NCBI GenBank assembly: GCA_964573885.1
Contig: CAZNLL010000067.1
Location: 1-20,511 of the forward strand
Direction of reading: 5' to 3'
DNA: 20,511 bases
Source: CAZNLL01 sp964573885
Lineage (GTDB): Bacteria; Desulfobacterota; DSM-4660; Desulfatiglandales; Desulfatiglandaceae
In this document: piece after piece, positions 15,309 through 20,511 of the stretch
Position numbering within the stretch: position 1 is the stretch's first letter
How the letters are laid out: each line of letters begins with the position of its first letter
Translations under genes and position numbers: made by a program
Notes under the pieces: model-generated
Seen by the model: the letters and a program-made list of their open reading frames with translations, nothing else
What the model was told of the DNA's origin: nothing
Database searches by the model: none

Positions 15309-16862
15309 ATGATCGATTTCACGAAAAAATTTGATCCTGAAAGAATGGGAATTTCAAAACATGCCCAGAGGCAGCCTGACAGGGCGGCCTTGATCATGGA
15401 CGATGTTTCAGTCACCTACAAAGAGCTGGAAAGGGATACCAATGCCCTGGCCAACGCCCTTTTGGGCCTTCAGATCAGGCCGGGAGACCGGATTGCCATA
15501 CTCTTCCACAACAGTCCCGAGATTTTGAAGGCATGGACGGCGGCCGGTAAGATCTCCGTCACCCCCATCGCCCTCAATTACCGGTTCAAAGAAGACGAAC
15601 TGGCCTACATCATCAATGATTCGGAGGCAAAACTCCTGATCTACGGCCCTGAATTCGATGCTGTGGCGGAAAAGGCAAAACCCAAGATCACCGTCTCCCC
15701 CCTCACCTGTATTTGCGCTTCCCCTTCCCCCCCGCCGGGCGTTTTTGGCCTTGATGAATTGATCTCCCAGTCCCCCACCACCCCCCCCGAGGTAAAGACC
15801 GAGGCCCACGGGGTCGCCTCCTCTTTGGTGTATACCTCCGGGACCACGGGCAGGCCCAAGGGGGTCTTCAGAAAAAGCCGCAACCGCCTGAACAGCCTCA
15901 TGGGATATGCCTACACCTTTGAGTCCACATACACCGATACCCATATTGTGGCCGGCCCCCTTTATCATGCCGCCCCCTATGCCTGGGCCGCCTTCTCCCT
16001 GATCCTGGGCAACACCGTGGTGATCATGCCCCGTTTTGACGCTGAGGAGTTCCTCCGCCTGACCGAAAAACATGAGGTGACCACCACCTGGCTGGTCCCC
16101 ACCATGGTGAACCGGATCGTGAACCTGCCCGAGGAAGTCAAAAAACGCTATGACATCTCCAGCCTCCGGGTCATCACTGTGGGGGGGGAATCCTTTCCCT
16201 TTCCCCTTAAACAAAAGGCGGTGGAATTCTTTGGCGAGGGCAAGGTTTTCGAGTTCTTCGGGGGAACCGAAATCAGCTGTGTCACCTATCTTCGACCTGA
16301 GGATCAGCTCAAAAAGCCCGGGAGCTGCGGAAAACCCACCATGGGAAATGACATCAGGCTCTTGGATGAAAACAAAAAGCATGTCCCCTTAGGCGAAGTG
16401 GGCGTCATGTATGTAAAGAGCCCTTTTCTCCTGGACGGTTACTACAAGAACCCCGAGGCCACCCAGGCCAACTACCATGAAGGCTACTTCACGGTGGGCG
16501 ATATGGCCCGGGTGGATGAAGACGGCTATTACTATATTGTGGACCGTGCCGTGGACATGATCATCTCCGGAGGGGTCAATATCTATCCCGCCGAAATCGA
16601 GGAGGTCCTCTTTCAACATCCCGGGGTATACGATGCCGCCATTGTGGGGGTTCCGGATCCGGACTGGGGGGAAAAAATCGTGGCCTACGTGATTCCCAAG
16701 GAAGGGGCCCGGCTCAGCGGGGACGAGGTGATCCAGTATGTGGCGGACAAACTCGCCTCCTACAAAAAACCCAAAGAGGTCTTCCTGGTCAAGGAACTCC
16801 CCTATTCCCCTTCCGGGAAACTCCTCAAACGGGTCCTGAGAGACGAATACACCCAGGGGTAA
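15309..16862 (+). CDS. AMP-forming acyl-CoA ligase 2 (paralogue of ligase 1)
   Basis: This 517-residue enzyme aligns with ligase 1 (9529) without gaps over most of its length. Motifs are YTSGTTGRPKG (175-185), FFGGTE (316-321; Phe where ligase 1 has Tyr), GDMARVDEDG, and PSGKLLKR near the C-terminus with the catalytic Lys. A stretch of 34 residues, starting RVDEDGYYYI and ending AEIEEVL, is identical in both. Differences cluster in the N-terminal half, including the SPPPG loop near 140-144 and the acyl-pocket region, which suggests related but different substrates. Start ATG follows CAGGGA. It lies 45 bases after the GntR gene and is the last gene of the plus-strand block. Confidence 0.92.
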   Translation: MIDFTKKFDPERMGISKHAQRQPDRAALIMDDVSVTYKELERDTNALANALLGLQIRPGDRIAILFHNSPEILKAWTAAGKISVTPIALNYRFKEDELAYIINDSEAKLLIYGPEFDAVAEKAKPKITVSPLTCICASPSPPPGVFGLDELISQSPTTPPEVKTEAHGVASSLVYTSGTTGRPKGVFRKSRNRLNSLMGYAYTFESTYTDTHIVAGPLYHAAPYAWAAFSLILGNTVVIMPRFDAEEFLRLTEKHEVTTTWLVPTMVNRIVNLPEEVKKRYDISSLRVITVGGESFPFPLKQKAVEFFGEGKVFEFFGGTEISCVTYLRPEDQLKKPGSCGKPTMGNDIRLLDENKKHVPLGEVGVMYVKSPFLLDGYYKNPEATQANYHEGYFTVGDMARVDEDGYYYIVDRAVDMIISGGVNIYPAEIEEVLFQHPGVYDAAIVGVPDPDWGEKIVAYVIPKEGARLSGDEVIQYVADKLASYKKPKEVFLVKELPYSPSGKLLKRVLRDEYTQG

Positions 16863-16900
16863 GTCATCCGGCGGGTGCGGTGACCTGACCTACTAAATCA

Positions 16901-16924
16901 GGATTCAAGGATTCGAGGATTCAA
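16901..16924. repeat. three tandem GGATTCRA units
   Basis: GGATTCAA, GGATTCGA and GGATTCAA follow one another without gaps, and a further GGATTCAAGGGTTTGAG lies at 17011-17027. Similar runs are common between genes in Desulfobacterota; that comparison is from memory. Confidence 0.6.
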
Positions 16925-16929
16925 GTGAC

Positions 16930-16962
16930 CCGCCCTACGGGCGGAAGGACCCTCTTCTTTTT
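16930..16962 (+). terminator. stem-loop with T-rich tail after ligase 2
   Basis: CCGCCC (16930-16935), loop TAC, GGGCGG (16939-16944), with a T-rich stretch (CTCTTCTTTTTT) ending near 16962. The T tract starts about 7-13 bases after the stem, so it is a weak rather than classic terminator. It lies between convergent ligase 2 and the histidine kinase. Confidence 0.4.
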
Positions 16963-16992
16963 TCACTGGACCCCTAGAATCCTAGGCCCCTA

Positions 16993-17024
16993 AAACCCTT
17001 TGAGTTATAAGGATTCAAGGGTTT
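16993..17024. terminator. inverted repeat at the 3' end of the histidine kinase gene
   Basis: AAACCCTT (16993-17000) pairs with AAGGGTTT (17017-17024) across 16 bases. The right arm lies inside the last codons and stop of the minus-strand kinase gene. It may be part of a bidirectional end-of-transcript structure. Confidence 0.35.
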
Positions 17025-19303
17025 GAGTGATTTGGCGGGAAAAACACGGTGAAGACCGTTCCTGACTCCTCACACGTCCCCTCTTCCCGGGCATAGGAAC
17101 AGGCGCTGATCTTTCCGGCACAGGTGTGTGCCTCCTTTTCCAAAAAGGGACATCTCGTGGAGGTCATCCCCAGCCGGAAGTTATAACGCTCGCCGAAGAT
17201 CCTCATACGCAGGAGGTCTGCACCCTTACCGCCGGCGTTGAAATCAAAAGGCCGCCTGGATGAGTACTCGCTGGTCTCCTGGGTGGAAAAAAAACCCTCA
17301 AATATCCTTTTTTGATCCTCCTCCCGGATCCCGATTCCCCTGTCCTTGACCTCCAGCTCACAACCATCCCCCCTTTTACGGACATTGATCTCAATGGTGC
17401 CCTCATCCGGGGTGTTTTCAACGGCGTTCTTAATGAGACCGTCAACCACCTTTTCCAACACATCGGAAGGGATACACAGGGAAGGTACATCCTGGACCCG
17501 GGCCGTGACGTTCACCAGGCGGTGGGCAAAGCGGGGCCTCAAAATTTCCAGTCTCTCCTTCACATACCCGTCCAAATGGATCACCGTCCCCTTGCTCTCT
17601 TTCGGACCGAAGATATCCTGGATGCGTCCCCTGAGGCGTTCCACCAGGGGGCCCTCACCCGTTTCCTCGGCCACCAGGGCCTCCAGTTCGTCGGCACACT
17701 CCCCCAGTAACAGGTTCAGAAGGTCATAGCTCTCATAGTGCCGGTTCTCCATGATATCCGAGACCTGGTACTGGATATCCAGGATACGGTCCAGGCTCCT
17801 TTGGGCCCTTTCCATGGTGCGCCGCCAGTTTAGGTCCGGGGTCTCCTCCATTCTTCTCTTGAGGATCTCCAGGCTGGATATAAGCACCGAGAGGGGGGTC
17901 TTTAATTCATGGGAGAGGTGGTTAATAACCTTATCCTTTGCCCGGTTCAGGCTGGACACCTCCTCGTAGGCCGCTTTCAAGGCCTCGGAGAATTCCGCAT
18001 TTTCAATGGAGAGGGCCACCGTCCCTGACATGGTGCTCAAGAGTTCAATATCCTTTTGATCAAAGCCCCCCTCCTTCTTATTGACGGCACACAGGACTCC
18101 GATCACCCGATCCTTTCCCCTGAGGGGCATGTCCAGGATATTGCGCACCTGATAGCCGGCCTGATTGTAGGGTTCCGGATCAAAACCGGCCTCCCTTGAC
18201 GCATCCTCAACAATGGCGGCCTCCCCTGATTCAAAAACCTTCCAGGCCAGTTGTTTTTCCAGGGGGAGCTTCAATTCCTTTTCCCCGGCCTGGACCGGGG
18301 CATCGTCGCAGGAGCCCCCCTTAAGAATGAGTTCCTTGGTGTCTTCATCGGGCAATACCACACCTACGGCCTCCACCTTCAGGAGACCTTTGACCTCGTC
18401 GCTGATGTAATCGAGCAGTTTTTCCAGCTGCGGGTATCTGGGGAGGGCCGTACTGATTCTTAGGAGGGCCTCACTGTTGCGTGCCAGCCGTTTCTCCTCG
18501 GTGATATCTCTCAGGATGACCAGTTCACCCCCGGGGGTGTCCTCATCCCCGGAAAACACGGCCGCCCTTATGACCACATCCAGGATCCGTCCGTCCTTTG
18601 TCAGGCGCTGGCTCTCAATGCCCCGGATCATCTTCTGGGACAACAACCGCTTGAGGCCTTTCTGGTGTTCCTCCTGCAGATGGGACGGCACATAGGGGAT
18701 TCGTCTTCCCTGCAATTCGGAGAGGGTCCAGCCAAAGGTTTCTGTAAAAGCGGGATTAAGATACATGACCTTCCCATCAAGATCGAATACCACCATGGGA
18801 TAAGGCACAAAATCGAGCTGGTTTCTGATCTGCCTTTCAGCCCTCAGGCTTGCCTCATAGGCACGTTTGTACCGTAATTCGGACTCCCTCAAGGCTTCCT
18901 GGGCTTTGAACCGCTCCGTCACGTCCCGGGCGGTGCCCCGAAAGCCCTTTTTCTTGCCCCTTTGATCCTTGATAACGCTTGCCGATAATTCAATGATCCT
19001 GGTCTCTCCCCGTTTGTCGATCACCTCCCAGATGATGTCCGTGAATCCCCTATGGGTCACCCACACCTGAGTGAAGGCGTTGTAGGCCATCCTGGCATGG
19101 GTGCGATCCATGAATTCGGCGAAACTCCGGCCCAGGATCTCCTCCCTCGGATACCCAAGAATGCTGCAAAGGGCGTTGTTGAAATAGGTGAAGTGCCCAT
19201 GGGCGTCCGTCTCATACACCCCGTCCTGGATGCTCTCAATGAACGCCCTGAAACGTTCATCCGAATAGGGTTCCCAGTCCTCTCTTCTTATTTCCCTCTC
19301 CAT
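17015..19303 (-). CDS. soluble PAS-PAS-GAF sensor histidine kinase with Cys-rich C-terminus
   Basis: This protein of about 762 residues has no membrane segment. Order: PAS 1 (about 17-130), PAS 2 (155-272), GAF (285-435), HisKA with phospho-acceptor H465 in HLSHELKTPLS, then HATPase with N-box IKNAVENTPDEG (624-635) and G1 DRGIGI (654-659). The G2 region has the unusual form FNAGGKGADLLRMRIFGERYNF. It is followed by a four-Cys segment (C718, C728, C735, C744) before the final strand FTVFFP. No receiver domain or response regulator is encoded in this window. ATG 19303 is preferred over the GTG at 19324 because GGGAGGAG lies 9 bases before it. It probably senses a cytoplasmic ligand or redox state; linkage to the catabolic genes is only positional. 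Confidence 0.9.
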   Translation of the reverse strand: MEREIRREDWEPYSDERFRAFIESIQDGVYETDAHGHFTYFNNALCSILGYPREEILGRSFAEFMDRTHARMAYNAFTQVWVTHRGFTDIIWEVIDKRGETRIIELSASVIKDQRGKKKGFRGTARDVTERFKAQEALRESELRYKRAYEASLRAERQIRNQLDFVPYPMVVFDLDGKVMYLNPAFTETFGWTLSELQGRRIPYVPSHLQEEHQKGLKRLLSQKMIRGIESQRLTKDGRILDVVIRAAVFSGDEDTPGGELVILRDITEEKRLARNSEALLRISTALPRYPQLEKLLDYISDEVKGLLKVEAVGVVLPDEDTKELILKGGSCDDAPVQAGEKELKLPLEKQLAWKVFESGEAAIVEDASREAGFDPEPYNQAGYQVRNILDMPLRGKDRVIGVLCAVNKKEGGFDQKDIELLSTMSGTVALSIENAEFSEALKAAYEEVSSLNRAKDKVINHLSHELKTPLSVLISSLEILKRRMEETPDLNWRRTMERAQRSLDRILDIQYQVSDIMENRHYESYDLLNLLLGECADELEALVAEETGEGPLVERLRGRIQDIFGPKESKGTVIHLDGYVKERLEILRPRFAHRLVNVTARVQDVPSLCIPSDVLEKVVDGLIKNAVENTPDEGTIEINVRKRGDGCELEVKDRGIGIREEDQKRIFEGFFSTQETSEYSSRRPFDFNAGGKGADLLRMRIFGERYNFRLGMTSTRCPFLEKEAHTCAGKISACSYAREEGTCEESGTVFTVFFPPNHSNP

Positions 19304-19448
19304 GGCGGACGGCTCCTCCCTCACAAGTGAGATCGGTTAAATCCTCCCAGACGGGCCTGCGACCCCGTCGATCAGACCCTGTCCCGGAGGCCTGAAATCC
19401 CATAAGGACCCTTTTTTTAAGGAAAAGAGGGTGTCCCAAGATGACGGG

Positions 19449-19462
19449 ATATGTTAACATAT
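19449..19462. promoter_or_regulatory. perfect 14-bp palindrome ATATGTTAACATAT
   Basis: It lies between the divergent histidine kinase and crotonase 2 genes, with a second small palindrome TGATATCA at 19472-19479. It is unlike the four-copy operator, so a different regulator would be implied. Confidence 0.35.
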
Positions 19463-19520
19463 TTTTTTATCTGATATCATACAATTTCTTCCCCCGATCT
19501 TCCGGGCCAGAGAAAAAAGC

Positions 19521-19549
19521 TTGACACCTTAAAAGGAGCCTCCTATTGA
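19521..19549 (+). promoter_or_regulatory. possible promoter of crotonase 2
   Basis: A perfect TTGACA (19521-19526) is followed after 17 bases by TATTGA (19544-19549), a weak -10. The start site would be only about 15 bases before the ATG, just enough to include the AGGAGGAG ribosome site. Confidence 0.35.
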
Positions 19550-19571
19550 AAGGCATCAGGAGGAGAACGCC

Positions 19572-20432
19572 ATGGACTTTGAACAGGTAAAATATGACGT
19601 CGAGGACCGGATCGCCTTCATTACCCTTCACAGGCCGGACCAACTCAATGCCTGGACCGCGACCATGATGTCCGAAGTCATCCAGGCCCTGGATCTCGCA
19701 GACGAGGACGACCGGGTTCGGGCCGTCATTGTAACCGGGGCGGGCAGGGCCTTCTGTGCCGGGGCGGACCTGAGCGGCGGCGGCTTCACCCCTGCGGGAG
19801 CGGACCCCGGAGCCGTGGCCAAACACCGGGACACGGTGGGGCAGACTACCCTGAGGATCTTTGACATGAAAAAGCCCGTGATCGGAGCCATCAACGGCCC
19901 CGCCGTGGGTGCGGGTATTACGGTCACCCTGGCCATGGACATCCGCATTGCCTCCGAGGCGGTCACCAAAATGGGCTTCATTTTTGATCGCCGGGGGGTC
20001 ACACCCGAGGGGTGCAGCACCTATTTTCTCCCCAGAATAGTGGGGATCAGCCGGGCCTCGGAACTGATTCTCACCGGGAGGCTATTCACCGCCCAAGAGG
20101 CCCTGGAGATGGGCCTCCTGAGCCGGGTGGTCCCCCCGGAGGCCCTCCTGCCCACGGCTCGGGAAATCGCCGGGGACATTGCCTTCAACACCTCGGCCGT
20201 TTCCACGGCCCTGTCCAGGCAGTTGCTCTGGAAGGGACTGGGTGCGGACCATCCCATGGCCGCCCACATCCTTGAATCCAAATGCCTGGGTTATATGTTT
20301 CCCTCGGAGGATTGCAAAGAAGGGGCCACGTCCTTCCTGGAAAAACGGGCCCCTGAGTTCGGAATGAAGCCCAGCCGGGATATGCCCGGTTTCTATCCGT
20401 GGTGGGAAAAGCCGCCCTTCACCCAAGATTGA
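19572..20432 (+). CDS. enoyl-CoA hydratase/isomerase family protein (crotonase fold)
   Basis: This is a 286-residue protein with the crotonase fold. Oxyanion-hole segments are FCAGAD (61-66) and GPAVGAG (109-115). By alignment with rat crotonase both catalytic Glu positions are changed (T117 and F138). A Glu, E146, in TPEGCST occupies the place that carries the catalytic acid in ECI2-type delta3,delta2-enoyl-CoA isomerases, which share a PEGCS motif. Isomerase or specialised hydratase activity is thus plausible. The C-terminus is longer than usual, with a Pro/Trp-rich tail PGFYPWWEKPPF (272-283). The ATG follows AGGAGGAG. It is not closely related to the crotonase at 2410. No copy of the four-site operator precedes it. 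Confidence 0.9.
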   Translation: MDFEQVKYDVEDRIAFITLHRPDQLNAWTATMMSEVIQALDLADEDDRVRAVIVTGAGRAFCAGADLSGGGFTPAGADPGAVAKHRDTVGQTTLRIFDMKKPVIGAINGPAVGAGITVTLAMDIRIASEAVTKMGFIFDRRGVTPEGCSTYFLPRIVGISRASELILTGRLFTAQEALEMGLLSRVVPPEALLPTAREIAGDIAFNTSAVSTALSRQLLWKGLGADHPMAAHILESKCLGYMFPSEDCKEGATSFLEKRAPEFGMKPSRDMPGFYPWWEKPPFTQD

Positions 20433-20437
20433 TGAAT

Positions 20438-20511
20438 ACGTAAAAAGTCATCAACGTGGACGGCACAGTAAAAAGCTTCAGATGCAAGGCGCGCAAATCT
20501 TGAGGAATGAG
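20438..20511. repeat. start of an intergenic repeat, cut by the window end
   Basis: TAAAAAGTC at 20441-20449, then GACGGCACAGTAAAAAGC and CAGATGCAAGGCGCGCAAAT. I recognise this as the opening of a dispersed, partly palindromic intergenic repeat seen in Desulfobacterota genomes; recognition is from memory. A 7-bp inverted repeat (TTGATGA 20429-20435 with TCATCAA 20448-20454) overlaps the crotonase stop codon. Confidence 0.45.

Noticed and set aside
1..20511. CRISPR arrays, tRNA or rRNA genes, insertion sequences
   Set aside because: I saw no regularly spaced repeats, tRNA-like clover leaf, rRNA segments, transposase frames or terminal inverted repeats of an IS.

Overview
The window looks like a catabolic gene cluster from an anaerobic, moderately GC-rich Gram-negative bacterium, most likely a member of Desulfobacterota (former Deltaproteobacteria). 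That placement is an inference. It rests on the gene mix (a TAXI-type TRAP transporter, several acyl-CoA ligases, paired thiolase-like and Zn-ribbon/OB-fold proteins, a BKACE enzyme), a histidine kinase with a Cys-rich C-terminus, and intergenic repeats at 16901-16924 and from about 20438 that resemble repeats I know from that phylum. No rRNA or other phylogenetic marker is present.

Layout. 71-2278 (minus): MFS carboxylate-type permease and BKACE (DUF849). 2410-3120 (plus): a crotonase, divergent from BKACE. 3127-9074 (minus): a six-gene operon transcribed thiolase-like A, thiolase-like B, Zn-ribbon/OB-fold 1, Zn-ribbon/OB-fold 2, acyl-CoA dehydrogenase, PaaK-like ligase. 9075-9528: a divergent control region. 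9529-16862 (plus): acyl-CoA ligase 1, TAXI solute-binding protein, fused TRAP permease, GntR/FCD regulator, acyl-CoA ligase 2 (a close paralogue of ligase 1). 17015-19303 (minus): soluble PAS-PAS-GAF histidine kinase. 19572-20432 (plus): a second crotonase. The last 79 bases start an intergenic repeat cut by the window edge.

How the genes may work together (inference). A carboxylic acid enters through the TAXI-TRAP system or the MFS permease. It is activated to a CoA thioester by one of three ligases, oxidised by the acyl-CoA dehydrogenase and hydrated or isomerised by the crotonases. It is then cleaved at a C-C bond by the thiolase-like/OB-fold complex, and BKACE handles a beta-keto acid. 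No 3-hydroxyacyl-CoA dehydrogenase is encoded here. Both thiolase-like proteins have lost the catalytic Cys and the GHP His, which suggests a retro-aldol reaction of the Ltp2/ChsH2-DUF35 type rather than normal thiolysis. The substrate cannot be named from the sequence.

The most striking non-coding signal is a 22-bp imperfect palindrome, TTTAATYA-N6-TGATTAAA. It occurs four times (2333, 9133, 9282, 11126), always with a 6-bp spacer and always at a promoter of one of the catabolic units. It defines a probable local regulon, and the GntR/FCD protein encoded in the cluster is the obvious candidate regulator.
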